From positions 165,873 to 229,872 of the forward strand of contig NZ_LMIJ01000003.1 of the NCBI RefSeq assembly GCF_001428665.1: DNA of 64,000 nucleotides, given 5' to 3'. This stretch comes from Acidovorax sp. Root219 (GTDB lineage Bacteria; Pseudomonadota; Gammaproteobacteria; Burkholderiales; Burkholderiaceae_C). Below are positions 1 through 9,406 of this stretch, in pieces (the stretch's first letter is position 1; each line of letters begins with the position of its first letter). The notes beneath the pieces are model-generated. The model saw nothing but the letters and a program-made list of their open reading frames with translations, searched no databases and had not been told where the DNA came from. A program made the translations under genes and the position numbers.

Positions 1-2004
1 GGTGAGGGCGTCGTAGAACGCCAGGCGCTCGATCTCCTGCTCTGCGCGCTTGCGGTCGGTGATGTCACGGCACACGCCCAGGATGCCCGTCACGCGGCCA
101 TGCAGGTCGCGGATGGGCGTCTTGATGGTCTCGAAATACCCCTGGTAACCGTCTTCCGCAAAGGTCAGCTGCTCTTCGTAGACCAGGGGCTGCCAGGCCT
201 GCATGGCACGCCGGTCATACGCGCGGAACTCCTCGGCCGCCGATGCAGGGGACAGATCGTAGTCGGTGCAGCCGATGATCTCGCGCTCGGGCTTGCCCGC
301 AAAGCGCTCGAACACCGGGTTGCAGGACAGGTAGACACCCTGCGCGTCCTTGAGGAAGACCATGTCGGGCATGGCGTTCACCACCCGGGCCAGGTGGGCC
401 TTCTGCTGGGCCAGCTCGGTCTCGATGCGCTTGAGCTCGGTCAGGTCGTAGGCAAAGACCACCACGGCCACCACCCCCTGCTCCGTGATGGATTCGGGCA
501 CCAGGGTGGTGTGGCGGTACTGCGGGCCGTCCAGTGCGTCGATGCGGTTTTCAAAGACGGCCGTCTCTCCGGCAAATGCCTTGTGCAACTGGGGCTGCAT
601 GCGCGCCATGACCGCTGCGGGGATCACGTCCGGGAGCAGTTGCCCCTGCAACTGCTCGGGTGTGCGGTGCAGCCACCGGGCCTGTTGCTCGTTCACATAG
701 AGCACGCGGTACTCGCGGTCCAGCCGTGCCACGCCGCCGGGCACCTGGCGCAGCATGTTGGCCATCTGCACCTCGTGCGCGTGGGCCGCCTGCTCGGCCT
801 CGCGCTCGGCGGTGATGTCGCTTTGCACGCCATCCCAGATCACGCGCCCGCCATCCAGGGGTCGGGGCGAGGAACTCAGGTGTATCCAGCGCACCGCCCC
901 CGAAGACACACGCATGCGAAAGGTGGCCTCCATGGGCCCCATGCTGCGCAGCGACTGGTCCCTGGCCTCCTCGAGCGCGGGGAGGTCTTCTGGGAGGATC
1001 TGCTGGTACAGCACGCCGGGATCACGCAGCACATCCTCAGGGCGCAGGCCGTTCAGGCGCTCGATGGCATCGCCGATGTGCACGAAGTGCATGCGGCCAT
1101 CGGCCTCGCGCACCACCTGGTAGAGCACACTCAGCGGCAGGTTGCGGCCCAGCAGCTGCAGGCGCGTTTCGCTTTCACGCAACTGGGCTTCGGCCTCGTA
1201 CAGCCGATCGAAGGGCTGGCGCATGCCCGCCACGAACACGGCTTGGTACAGCAGGGCATAGCCCACCACACGCACGCCAATGGCCAGCAGGCTGGCCCAG
1301 CCGACCTGCGCCACGCCGGAGAGCCCCACCATGAGTTCCGCGACCGCGAAAGTGGCAGCAGCCCATGCCAGCAGGCGTCCCCGCGTGCGGTTGTCGCCCT
1401 TCGCATCGCCGTGCAGCCGCACGGCAGCCCCTACCAGGCCTGCGCACAGCAATCCGGCCATCAACGCCGGCAACATGCCGCCCGAGGCCGCAGAAAACCA
1501 CTGCGGCAGCGGCCCCGCAGCCGCCCACACCAGCACCAGCGAAAACGCACCCGCAGCCACGGCCCACACCTTGGCAGGCCCGGGCAGGGAGACGCGCAGT
1601 GCCGTGAGCACCAGCGCGGCGCACTCGGCCACGCGCACCCAGGAGCCAAGCCACAGCGCCATGTCCGCCGCCAGGGTCGAAGCTGGTTGCGGCGTGGCAT
1701 GGGCCAGCACGCCATGCAGGAAATTGCAGACCGCTGCCACCCCGAAACCGGCGACCAGCACATTCGCATGGCCCTGGCCATGCGCGTCGAGCGTGTGCAG
1801 GGACACCGACACCACCAGCAACGCCAGCAGGATGGCCACCAGCTCCATGAAGGGCTCCAGCCCATGCTGCAGACCCACACCCTCTCCCAGGATGCCGCTC
1901 AGTGACACCATCACCAGCGCCAGCACCGCCACGGCCAGCACCACCGTGACGGCGGGAGCCTCCGAGACGAGCGTCCGCGGGGAACGGTGGACTGGGGAGT
2001 TCAT
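1..2004 (-). CDS. MASE3-like membrane sensor / PAS / GGDEF diguanylate cyclase, truncated by window edge
   Basis: The visible 668 residues begin with MNSPVHRSP and contain several hydrophobic segments (first near residues 19-40 and 50-70), ending about residue 265 in a stretch with GYALLYQAVFVAGM that resembles a MASE3 sensor. Three PAS repeats follow at about 290-400, 410-515 and 530-645, each ending in the usual D-[IL]-T linker. The last visible residues, RLAFYDALT, are the conserved entry into a GGDEF domain, which lies outside the window; an EAL domain could follow it. The protein is probably an inner-membrane sensor that makes or breaks c-di-GMP. The start was chosen at the ATG ahead of the first membrane segment. 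The signal and the catalytic state cannot be seen. Confidence 0.82.
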   Translation of the reverse strand, partial: MNSPVHRSPRTLVSEAPAVTVVLAVAVLALVMVSLSGILGEGVGLQHGLEPFMELVAILLALLVVSVSLHTLDAHGQGHANVLVAGFGVAAVCNFLHGVLAHATPQPASTLAADMALWLGSWVRVAECAALVLTALRVSLPGPAKVWAVAAGAFSLVLVWAAAGPLPQWFSAASGGMLPALMAGLLCAGLVGAAVRLHGDAKGDNRTRGRLLAWAAATFAVAELMVGLSGVAQVGWASLLAIGVRVVGYALLYQAVFVAGMRQPFDRLYEAEAQLRESETRLQLLGRNLPLSVLYQVVREADGRMHFVHIGDAIERLNGLRPEDVLRDPGVLYQQILPEDLPALEEARDQSLRSMGPMEATFRMRVSSGAVRWIHLSSSPRPLDGGRVIWDGVQSDITAEREAEQAAHAHEVQMANMLRQVPGGVARLDREYRVLYVNEQQARWLHRTPEQLQGQLLPDVIPAAVMARMQPQLHKAFAGETAVFENRIDALDGPQYRHTTLVPESITEQGVVAVVVFAYDLTELKRIETELAQQKAHLARVVNAMPDMVFLKDAQGVYLSCNPVFERFAGKPEREIIGCTDYDLSPASAAEEFRAYDRRAMQAWQPLVYEEQLTFAEDGYQGYFETIKTPIRDLHGRVTGILGVCRDITDRKRAEQEIERLAFYDALT

Positions 2005-2183
2005 AGGAGCTGTGGGGGGTAGGGCGTCCGCTGCACCTCACCAGTGTATCGGCCTGTAAGCGCCAGCGACGATTTCTGCCGCAACGCGCGGTATGCGCGC
2101 CACAACCGTGACCTGGCACCGGTCACACCCACCTGCTCCATGCCCGGGCGATGCGAACACCACCGCCCAGATGCCATCAGCCC

Positions 2184-5084
2184 TCAGCCTTCGAGCAGTT
2201 GGCGCAGCACGAACGGCAGAATGCCGCCCGCCTGGTAGTAGTCCACCTCGATGGGGGTGTCGATGCGCAGCGTGACCACCACCTCCTGGCTGCTGCCGTC
2301 AGCCCGGCGAATCACCAGGGTGGCGTCGCTCTGGGGCGTGAGCGCGGGGTCGGGCAGCACGTTGATGGTTTCGTTGCCGGTCAGGCCCAGCGACTCCCAC
2401 GAATCCGTGCCCTTGAACTGCAGGGGCAGCACGCCCATGCCCACCAGGTTGGAGCGGTGGATGCGCTCGAAGCTGCGCGCCACCACGGCCTTGATGCCCA
2501 AGAGCTGCGTGCCCTTGGCGGCCCAGTCGCGGCTCGATCCGGTGCCGTATTCCTCGCCCGCGAAGATCACCGTGGGTGTCTTTTGCGCCATGTACTGCAT
2601 GGCTGCGTCGAAGATGAACATCTTCTCGCCCTGCAGCGGCCCTTCGCTCTGGAACACGGTCACCCCGCCTTCCTCGCGCGAGCCATCGGCCGTGGGCGGG
2701 AGCATGAGGTTCTTGATGCGCACGTTGGCGAAGGTGCCGCGCATCATCACGTCGTGGTTGCCGCGGCGTGCGCCGTAGCTGTTGAAGTCGGCCTTCTGCA
2801 CACCGTTGAGCTGCAGCCACTGGCCGGCGGGCGAGGTGGCCTTGATGGAGCCCGCAGGAGAGATGTGGTCGGTGGTGATGGAGTCGCCGAACAACGCCAT
2901 GATGCGCGCGCCGTGCACAGCGGAGGCCGTCGCGGCACCCTGCTCGAGCGTGAATTGGGCGAAGAACGGCGGCTCGGCGATGTAGGTGCTGGCCGGCCAG
3001 GTGTACGAGTTTCCGCTCACGCCCTTGATCTTTTCCCAGAGCTTGCCGGGGTCTGTGGCAACCTTGGCGTAGTTCTCGCGGAAGGCCTTGCCGTTCATCG
3101 CGAACTTCATGAGCTTGTGCACTTCCTCGCTCGTCGGCCAGATGTCGCCCAGGTAGATGTCGCGGCCACCCTTGCCCTTGCCCACGGGCTCGGTCATCAG
3201 GTCCTTGAGCACCGTGCCGGCGATGGCATAGGCCACCACCAGCGGCGGGCTGGCCAGGAAGTTGGCCTTGAGGTTGGGGTGGATGCGCGCCTCGAAATTG
3301 CGGTTGCCCGAGAGCACGGCCGCACAGATGAGGTCGTTGCTGGTAATGGCTTCGTTGAGCTCGGGCGTGAGGTCGCCCGCATTGCCGATGCAGGTGGTGC
3401 AACCATAGCCCGCCAGCGCAAAGCCCAGCTTCTCCAGGTAGGGCAGCAGGCCGGTCTCGGTGAGGTAGTCGGTGACGATGCGCGAGCCGGGGGCCAGCGA
3501 GGTCTTGATGTGCGGCTGGACCTTGAGCCCCGCCTCCACCGCCTTCTTGGCCAGCAGGCCGGCGGCCAGCAGCACGCTGGGGTTGGAGGTGTTGGTGCAG
3601 CTGGTGATGGCGGCGATCAGCACGTCCCCATTGCCCACCGTGGGGTCGGCGCCCTTGGTGGGCATGGTGGCCGCTGCGTCGGCATGGGCCGTGGCCAGCG
3701 CGGGCTTGTTGCCCTCCATCTCGGCCAGGGAGCGCGGCGCGCCTGCGGGAGCAGGTTTGTCCTTGGGCGCCAGCTCTTGAACCATATCCTGCCCACGGTG
3801 GATGTGGTGGCGGGTGAGCAGCAGTTCGGCCGGGCGGTTGAAGCCGTTCTCGGCATTGGACTTGCTGAACAGGTCGGCGAACTGGCTGCTGACCTTGCCC
3901 AGCTCGATCCGGTCCTGCGGCCGCTTGGGGCCGGCCAGGCTGGGGGTCACGCTGCCCAGGTCGAGCTTGACGACCTGCGAGTAGTCGATCTCGCCGGCCA
4001 GCGGCACGCCGAACAGGCCCTGGGCCTTGAAGTAGGCCTCGAAGGCCTCGATCTCGGCCTTGGTGCGGCCCGTGCCCTGGAAGTAGTCGATGGTCTTCTC
4101 ATCCACCGGGAAGAAGCCCATGGTGGCACCGTACTCGGGTGCCATGTTGCCGATGGTGGCCCGGTCGGGCAGCGCCAGGGTGCGCGTGCCCTCGCCGAAG
4201 AACTCGACGAACTTGCCCACCACCTTGTGCTGGCGCAGCAGCTCGGTCACGGTGAGCACCAGGTCGGTGGCGGTCACGCCCTCGCGCAGCTGGCCGGTCA
4301 TCTCGAAGCCCACCACGTCGGGCGTGAGGAAGTACACGGGCTGGCCCAGCATGGCGGCCTCGGCCTCGATGCCGCCCACGCCCCAGCCGACCACGCCGAT
4401 GCCGTTGATCATGGTGGTGTGGCTGTCGGTTCCCACCAGGGTGTCGGGGTAGTGGACGCCTGCCTTGGTCTTGTGCACGCCGCGCGCCAGGTACTCCAGG
4501 TTCACCTGGTGCACGATGCCGAAGCCCGGCGGCACCACGCCGAAGGTGCTGAAGGCCTGCATGCCCCACTTCATGAACTCGTAGCGCTCACGGTTGCGCT
4601 GGAACTCGAGCTTCATGTTGAGGTCGAGCGAATTCTTCTTGCCGTAATAGTCGACCATGATGGAGTGGTCCACCACCAGATCGACTGGCACCAGGGGTTC
4701 GATCTTCTTGGGGTTCTTGCCCAGCCTGGCAGCCACGCTGCGCATGGCGGCCAGGTCGGCCAGCAGCGGCACGCCGGTGAAGTCCTGCAGCACCACGCGC
4801 GATACGACGAAGGGGATCTCGTCCTTGCGCTCGGCCTTGGGCGCCCAGTGCGCGAGCTGGTGCACATGCTCGGCCGTGACCTTGCGGCCGTCGCAGTTGC
4901 GCAGCACCGATTCGAGCACGATGCGGATGGACACCGGCAGGCGGTTGATTTGCGGAAACTGTTTGGCCAGGGCTGGCAGGGAATAGAGCTGTCCGGTCTT
5001 GCCCGACGCGGTCTTGAAACTCTTGAGCGTGTTGGCAAACGCGTGGCGGGCGGGCTGGGGCGACGACTTGGTCGATGTGGCCAT
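2184..5084 (-). CDS. acnA: Aconitate hydratase A
   Basis: This 966-residue protein is a full-length AcnA/IRP-type aconitase, converting citrate to isocitrate in the TCA cycle. The three [4Fe-4S] ligands are visible in SCTN and in GCTTCIGN (two cysteines), and substrate-loop motifs include VGTDSHTT and [12 protein letters not shown]. The start MATSTKSS is preferred over an upstream TTG because CAGGAG lies at SD distance from it. A roughly 100-residue insert rich in Ala and Pro sits before the [12 protein letters not shown] core. It stands alone, not beside prpC/prpB genes, so a role in methylcitrate metabolism is less likely. The 171 bases upstream hold no recognised gene. Confidence 0.97.
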   Translation of the reverse strand: MATSTKSSPQPARHAFANTLKSFKTASGKTGQLYSLPALAKQFPQINRLPVSIRIVLESVLRNCDGRKVTAEHVHQLAHWAPKAERKDEIPFVVSRVVLQDFTGVPLLADLAAMRSVAARLGKNPKKIEPLVPVDLVVDHSIMVDYYGKKNSLDLNMKLEFQRNRERYEFMKWGMQAFSTFGVVPPGFGIVHQVNLEYLARGVHKTKAGVHYPDTLVGTDSHTTMINGIGVVGWGVGGIEAEAAMLGQPVYFLTPDVVGFEMTGQLREGVTATDLVLTVTELLRQHKVVGKFVEFFGEGTRTLALPDRATIGNMAPEYGATMGFFPVDEKTIDYFQGTGRTKAEIEAFEAYFKAQGLFGVPLAGEIDYSQVVKLDLGSVTPSLAGPKRPQDRIELGKVSSQFADLFSKSNAENGFNRPAELLLTRHHIHRGQDMVQELAPKDKPAPAGAPRSLAEMEGNKPALATAHADAAATMPTKGADPTVGNGDVLIAAITSCTNTSNPSVLLAAGLLAKKAVEAGLKVQPHIKTSLAPGSRIVTDYLTETGLLPYLEKLGFALAGYGCTTCIGNAGDLTPELNEAITSNDLICAAVLSGNRNFEARIHPNLKANFLASPPLVVAYAIAGTVLKDLMTEPVGKGKGGRDIYLGDIWPTSEEVHKLMKFAMNGKAFRENYAKVATDPGKLWEKIKGVSGNSYTWPASTYIAEPPFFAQFTLEQGAATASAVHGARIMALFGDSITTDHISPAGSIKATSPAGQWLQLNGVQKADFNSYGARRGNHDVMMRGTFANVRIKNLMLPPTADGSREEGGVTVFQSEGPLQGEKMFIFDAAMQYMAQKTPTVIFAGEEYGTGSSRDWAAKGTQLLGIKAVVARSFERIHRSNLVGMGVLPLQFKGTDSWESLGLTGNETINVLPDPALTPQSDATLVIRRADGSSQEVVVTLRIDTPIEVDYYQAGGILPFVLRQLLEG

Positions 5085-5255
5085 GGCTGACTCCTGTGTA
5101 AGCGACAAGGCCTATTCTGTCAGTCCCACGCGGCGGAGCCAACGTTGGGGGTATGCAGGGAGGCGGCAACTGCCGCCCATCGCCATGGAAAAGGGCCTCA
5201 CAGGGCCCCTCCGGTACACGCGCAAGAGCGCCAAGTGCTATTTAATACAGAGCAT

Positions 5256-5660
5256 TCAAGCCATTGCAGGCAACGGCAAACGGCGCATGCCAAACCATTG
5301 CAGCTCGGCCAGCAGGCCTACCGAAACCACATGCACGACCAGATAGGCCTGGCCCCACACGCTGGGCGCGATGGCCGATGACAGCAGCAGTGCCAGGCTG
5401 GCGAGGGCCCAGGCGGCATTGCCCACGATCAACAGCCACAGCAGGCTGCGGGGGGTGTTGCGCTGGCTTGCAATCGCCATGGCCAGAACCGCATAGGCAA
5501 GGAGCGCCAGGCCACTGGCCGAGACCAGCCCCACCGGCAGCCCGAGCCACTCGGCGAGCGTCTCGGTCAGCGCCAGGTGCAGGGCGCCGAGCAGCACGCC
5601 CGTGGCGGCATCGAACCAGACCACGGCACGCAGGAACGAGGGAGAGGACAGAACGGACAT
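5256..5660 (-). CDS. Small four-helix integral membrane protein
   Basis: The 134-residue product starts at MSVLSSPSF, behind a strong AAGGAGT ribosome site. It has four predicted membrane helices (about 10-32, 42-64, 73-95 and 102-124) and few charged residues except in the loops. Proteins of this size and shape occur widely in Betaproteobacteria as uncharacterised membrane proteins. It is divergent from the XRE regulator at 5780, and the 119 bases between them must hold both promoters, so the regulator may control it. No enzymatic motif is visible. Confidence 0.7.
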   Translation of the reverse strand: MSVLSSPSFLRAVVWFDAATGVLLGALHLALTETLAEWLGLPVGLVSASGLALLAYAVLAMAIASQRNTPRSLLWLLIVGNAAWALASLALLLSSAIAPSVWGQAYLVVHVVSVGLLAELQWFGMRRLPLPAMA

Positions 5661-5779
5661 GGTGGACTCCTTGGGATCTTTTCGGGTTGAAGGAGCCTCC
5701 ATGGTCGCGGCCGGGCTGCACCGCGTCGATGACATGCCAGGTAATGGCCGGCATGCCAACTGGCCCTAGGATGGAGGGC

Positions 5780-6652
5780 ATGACCAGCACCCACCGCCCC
5801 CCACGCCCCACCCTGCCCCACCGGCCTGCGGCCGGGGGCCACCGCAGCCTTCCGGGGCCTGCCTCGTTCGGCGACCATCTGCGCACCTGGCGCCAGCAGC
5901 GCCACCTGAGTCAGCTGGAGCTGGCCGACGAGGCGGACATCTCCACCCGCCACGTGAGCTTCATGGAGACAGGCCGCACCAACCCCAGCCGCGAGATGGT
6001 GCTGCGGCTGTGCGAGCGCCTGGCCATCCCGCTGCGCGAGCGCAATGCCCTGCTGGTGGCGGCCGGCTATGCGCCCATGTACCGCGAGCGCGCGCTGGAC
6101 GACCCGGCCCTGGCTGCCGCGCGCAAAGCGGTGGAACTGGTGCTCAAGGGCCACGAACCCTGCCCCGCGATTGCACTGGATCGCTGCTGGAACATCGTGG
6201 CCACCAACCGCGCTGCCCAGGCGCTGCTGGCCAACCACGTGAGCCCTGAACTGCTGAAGGGGCCGGTGAATGTGTTCCGCCTCAGCCTGCACCCCAAGGG
6301 CCTGGCACCGCACATCGCCAACCTGGCCCAGTGGCGGGCCCACCTGTTCGAGCGCCTGCGCCAGCAAATACAGGCCACGGCGGACCCCGTGCTCATCGCA
6401 CTGCAGGCCGAGTTGCTGGAATACCCCGCGCCCGAGGAATCGAGCTCCCTGGTGCTCGACGGGGAATTGCTGGGTGTGGTAATGCCCTTCTGCTTTCAAA
6501 GCGCCCGGGGAACACTTTCGTTTATGAGCACCACCACCATATTTGGAACCCCGGTGGATGTGACCCTGCAGGAACTGGCCGTGGAATCATTCTTTCCGGC
6601 CGACGAATTCACGGCCCAGGTATTGCGCGAGATCGCTGCCGCCCCCATCTGA
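5780..6652 (+). CDS. XRE-family transcriptional regulator with MmyB-like ligand domain
   Basis: The 290-residue protein has an N-terminal helix-turn-helix (about 30-85), with the typical RxxRxLSQLELADxAxIS..HVSFxExGRTxPS pattern. The C-terminal half has the motifs of the MmyB-like PAS-type ligand domain, including DRCWNIVATNRAAQALL and a late GTPVDVTLQELAVESFFPAD block. Such regulators often control a neighbouring gene in response to a small molecule. The ATG at 5771 is equally possible; 5780 was chosen because GGAGG lies just before it. It is divergent from the small membrane protein at 5256-5660. Confidence 0.85.
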   Translation: MTSTHRPPRPTLPHRPAAGGHRSLPGPASFGDHLRTWRQQRHLSQLELADEADISTRHVSFMETGRTNPSREMVLRLCERLAIPLRERNALLVAAGYAPMYRERALDDPALAAARKAVELVLKGHEPCPAIALDRCWNIVATNRAAQALLANHVSPELLKGPVNVFRLSLHPKGLAPHIANLAQWRAHLFERLRQQIQATADPVLIALQAELLEYPAPEESSSLVLDGELLGVVMPFCFQSARGTLSFMSTTTIFGTPVDVTLQELAVESFFPADEFTAQVLREIAAAPI

Positions 6653-6720
6653 TCAGGCGCCAGCCGCGGGCGCGCCCCCACACAGCCAGCCGGATCGCAC
6701 GTTTATGGTGCGTACCACGC

Positions 6721-6747
6721 AAAAAGCCCGCAGATGCGGGCTTTTTT
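6721..6747. terminator. Bidirectional rho-independent terminator
   Basis: The hairpin is AGCCCGC, loop AGAT, GCGGGCT, flanked by five A residues on the left and six T residues on the right. It can therefore terminate both the XRE gene (plus strand) and the convergent H-NS gene (minus strand). Confidence 0.9.
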
Positions 6748-6789
6748 ATGCAACGCGGCAACAGGCCGCTGTCCAATGGATTCAATCGA

Positions 6790-7080
6790 TCAAATGGCGA
6801 ACTTTTCGCGGTTCTCGTTTTGAATCCACTTGGGTGCCTTGCCACGGCCCGTCCAGGTCTGGCCTGTGGATGGATCGCGGTATTTAGGAGCCACCTTGGT
6901 GCCAGCGCTTGCGCTGCGTGCACGGCCACTGGGGAACACGTCCTGTGCGGTCAGGCCGAACTCCGCCACCAGCGCACGCACCTGCGATACGGCGTCCGAC
7001 AACTCGCGCTTGCGGGCTTCACCGATTTGCTGTTCCAGGGCGTCGCGTTGCTTGAGGAGTTCTTTGTAGCTGGTTGTCAT
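6790..7080 (-). CDS. H-NS family nucleoid-associated DNA-binding protein
   Basis: The 96-residue protein has an N-terminal coiled coil (about 1-45, oligomerisation) and the C-terminal H-NS DNA-binding core KYRDPSTGQTWTGRGKAPKW near residues 66-85. The minor-groove motif is the TGRGKAP stretch. This is the short form common in Burkholderiales, where several paralogues usually occur per genome. It probably silences AT-rich or transferred DNA such as the island near 59-61 kb, but that link is inference. No clear SD lies before the ATG. A sigma-70-like promoter is visible upstream. Confidence 0.93.
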   Translation of the reverse strand: MTTSYKELLKQRDALEQQIGEARKRELSDAVSQVRALVAEFGLTAQDVFPSGRARSASAGTKVAPKYRDPSTGQTWTGRGKAPKWIQNENREKFAI

Positions 7081-7116
7081 GGTATGTGTGGCTGCTAGGT
7101 GGACAAGGAAGGCCCC

Positions 7117-7146
7117 ATTATAGGAATAATGGGCAAAATTTTCAGG
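7117..7146 (-). promoter_or_regulatory. Sigma-70-like promoter of the H-NS gene
   Basis: On the minus strand a perfect -10 hexamer TATAAT is preceded, after 17 bases, by CTGAAA (four of six matches to -35). The -10 overlaps a small inverted repeat, CCATTAT/ATAATGG, that could be an autoregulatory site. The start would give a leader of about 30 bases. Confidence 0.55.
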
Positions 7147-7217
7147 GTTTGCGAAAAAATTCGTGACAAACCGTTGAAACCCCTCACCAGTGAAAATCAT
7201 TTCACAGCCCCAGGTAA

Positions 7218-8522
7218 TCAGCCGGACCGATCGGCCAGGTCCATTTGCGCCAATACACGGTCGATTCTCTTGCCCTCCAGGCCAAGCACCTCGAATATCC
7301 ACCCGGCACAGGCAATGCGTTCGCCCACTGCCGGCAAATGGCCTGATTCAGCCATCAACAATCCCGCCAGTGTGTTGTAACGGCCGCGCTCCTCTCCCGG
7401 TAAATCGCGAATATCGAGCCGCGCCTTGAGTTCGCTGACGGGCATCAGGCCGTCGAGCAGCCACATGCCGTCCTCTTGCTGGGTGGCCCAGGCATCCGTC
7501 GCAGCCCCGGGCTGCAGTTCTCCGGTAATCGCCTCCAGCAGATCGCGTGGTGTCATGATGCCCTGCACCACGCCATATTCGTCCACCACGAAGACCATGC
7601 GGCCCGAGCGTGCGCGGAACTGCTCCAGCAGTTCCATGCCGCTCAGGGTTTCGGGCAGAAAGGCGGCCGGCAGGGCGTACTGCTCGATGGCGCCTGGGGC
7701 CTCCACGCCCAGCTCCAGCAGGCGCGCTACGCTGATCAGGCCCACCACCTCATCGAGCGAGCCCCTGCAGACGGGGTACCAGGAATGGGCACCATGGTCA
7801 CCACCGGTGCCGGCCATGCGCAGGCCTTCGGCCACGGTGAGCCGGGCATCGAGCCACTGCATGTCCGTGCGGGGCACCATCAGCGAGGTCAGCGGCCGGT
7901 CGTCGAGGCGGAACACATTGCGCACCATCTGGTGCTCGTGGTGCTCGATCACCCCGGCATCGCGCCCTTCTTCCAGGCTGGCCACGATCTCTTCCTCCGT
8001 CACGGCGCGGCCCGCGTTGTTGTCGATGCGCAGCAGCCCCAGCACGCCCTGGGTGGACAGCGACAGCAGCCGCACGAAGGGCTTGGCCACCAGGGCCACC
8101 CAGGTCATGGGCCGAGCCACCAGGCGGGCCACGGTTTCGGGGTAGAGCTGGCCGATGCGCTTGGGCACCAGCTCACCGAAGACGATGGTGATGAAGGTGA
8201 TCACCGTGACCACCAGCGCCGTGGCCGTGATGCCGGAGGCGCGCTCGGGCATGCCCAGCGCCAGCAGCCAGCGCGCCAGGTCATCGCTGAACGCGGCTTC
8301 GCCGATGATGCCGTTGAGCATGCCGATAGAGGTGATGCCCACCTGCACGGAGGACAGGAACTGGGTGGGGTTCTCCAGCAGCGTGAGCGAGGCCTGCGCC
8401 CCCTTGTCGCCGCCCTCGGCCATGGCGGCCAGGCGCGACTTGCGGCTCGATGCCAGCGCCAGCTCGGACATGGCAAATACGCCATTGAGCAGCGTGAGCA
8501 GCGCAATCAGCAGAAAATCCAT
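7218..8522 (-). CDS. CNNM/CBS-domain membrane protein of the CorC/HlyC family
   Basis: The 434-residue protein has an N-terminal CNNM (DUF21) transmembrane domain (about 1-165, starting MDFLLIALLTLLNGVFAMSE), a CBS pair (about 195-330, with LMVPRTDM and GIMTPRDLLEAI) and a C-terminal CorC/HlyC transporter-associated domain (about 345-430). Family members are linked to magnesium or cobalt efflux and to membrane-stress tolerance; the older name haemolysin is misleading. It is divergent from apaH with only 21 bases between the start codons, so the two share a promoter region. Confidence 0.93.
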   Translation of the reverse strand: MDFLLIALLTLLNGVFAMSELALASSRKSRLAAMAEGGDKGAQASLTLLENPTQFLSSVQVGITSIGMLNGIIGEAAFSDDLARWLLALGMPERASGITATALVVTVITFITIVFGELVPKRIGQLYPETVARLVARPMTWVALVAKPFVRLLSLSTQGVLGLLRIDNNAGRAVTEEEIVASLEEGRDAGVIEHHEHQMVRNVFRLDDRPLTSLMVPRTDMQWLDARLTVAEGLRMAGTGGDHGAHSWYPVCRGSLDEVVGLISVARLLELGVEAPGAIEQYALPAAFLPETLSGMELLEQFRARSGRMVFVVDEYGVVQGIMTPRDLLEAITGELQPGAATDAWATQQEDGMWLLDGLMPVSELKARLDIRDLPGEERGRYNTLAGLLMAESGHLPAVGERIACAGWIFEVLGLEGKRIDRVLAQMDLADRSG

Positions 8523-8543
8523 GATTCAAGGCATAGGAACACG

Positions 8544-9386
8544 ATGGCACTTTACTGTATTGGCGATATCCAGGGTTGCGACAGCGCGCTCGGGCGCCTT
8601 CTGGACGAGATCGGCTTTTCCGCGAGCCGCGACACGGTCTACCTGCTGGGCGACCTGGTGAACCGGGGCCCGGAGTCGGCTGCCGTGCTGCGCCGCTGCA
8701 TGCAGCAGGGCGATGCGCTGCGCCCGCTGCTGGGCAACCACGATCTGCACCTGCTGGCCGCCGCCCATGGGGCACGCAAGCCCTCGCGCAAGGACACGCT
8801 GGAGCAGGTGCTCAAAGCCGATGACCGTGACGCCATGCTGGACTGGCTGCGCCGGCAGCCGCTGATGCGCACGCACCTGCATGCCGGCGAGCGGTTGGCG
8901 ATGGTGCACGCCGGCCTGCTGCCCGCCTGGACGGTGGACGAGGCCCTGGCCCTGGCGAGCGAAGTGCAGCAGGTGCTGCGCGGCCCGGGGCTGTCGGACT
9001 TTCTGCATCAGATGTACGGCAACGGCCCGGACCGCTGGGACCCGGCGCTCACGGGCATGGACCGCCTGCGCACCATCGTCAACGCCATGACGCGGCTGCG
9101 CTTTTGCTCGGCCGATGGGGTGATGGATTTCGACAGCACCGAGAGTGCGCAAAAGCCCCCCGAAGGCCTGATGCCCTGGTTCGACGTGCCGGGCAGGCGG
9201 GCGGCAAGTACGCTGCTGGCCTTCGGGCACTGGTCCACGCTGGGTTTGCTGGACCGCCCGGACACCCTGGCGATGGACACGGGCTGCGTATGGGGCGGCT
9301 ACCTGAGCGCCATGCGCTTTGGCGCCACGCTGGCCGACCGCGAACTGCTGCAGGTGCACTGCGAGCAGTCGCAGCAGCCGGGCTGA
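8544..9386 (+). CDS. apaH: Bis(5'-nucleosyl)-tetraphosphatase, symmetrical
   Basis: This 280-residue calcineurin-like phosphoesterase splits Ap4A into two ADP and can remove nucleoside-tetraphosphate caps from RNA. Metal-binding motifs are in order: GDIQG (residues 7-11), GDLVNRGPES (about 37-46), GNHDLH (about 65-70), and later FGHWSTLG. Length matches the family. The start is preceded by AGGAA. It is convergent with the RhlE helicase gene, separated by 20 bases. Confidence 0.96.
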   Translation: MALYCIGDIQGCDSALGRLLDEIGFSASRDTVYLLGDLVNRGPESAAVLRRCMQQGDALRPLLGNHDLHLLAAAHGARKPSRKDTLEQVLKADDRDAMLDWLRRQPLMRTHLHAGERLAMVHAGLLPAWTVDEALALASEVQQVLRGPGLSDFLHQMYGNGPDRWDPALTGMDRLRTIVNAMTRLRFCSADGVMDFDSTESAQKPPEGLMPWFDVPGRRAASTLLAFGHWSTLGLLDRPDTLAMDTGCVWGGYLSAMRFGATLADRELLQVHCEQSQQPG

Positions 9387-9406
9387 TGGCGTGACCGGCC
9401 TTTGCT

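Noticed and set aside
100-1905. A 601-codon plus-strand frame at the left edge
   Set aside because: The minus strand shows a continuous MASE3-PAS-GGDEF protein across the same bases; the plus frame has no recognisable domain.
2151-5090. A 979-codon open frame antisense to aconitase
   Set aside because: The opposite strand encodes full-length AcnA with all motifs. Long antisense frames are expected in GC-rich coding DNA, and this one is rich in His/Gly/Leu/Ala with no domain.
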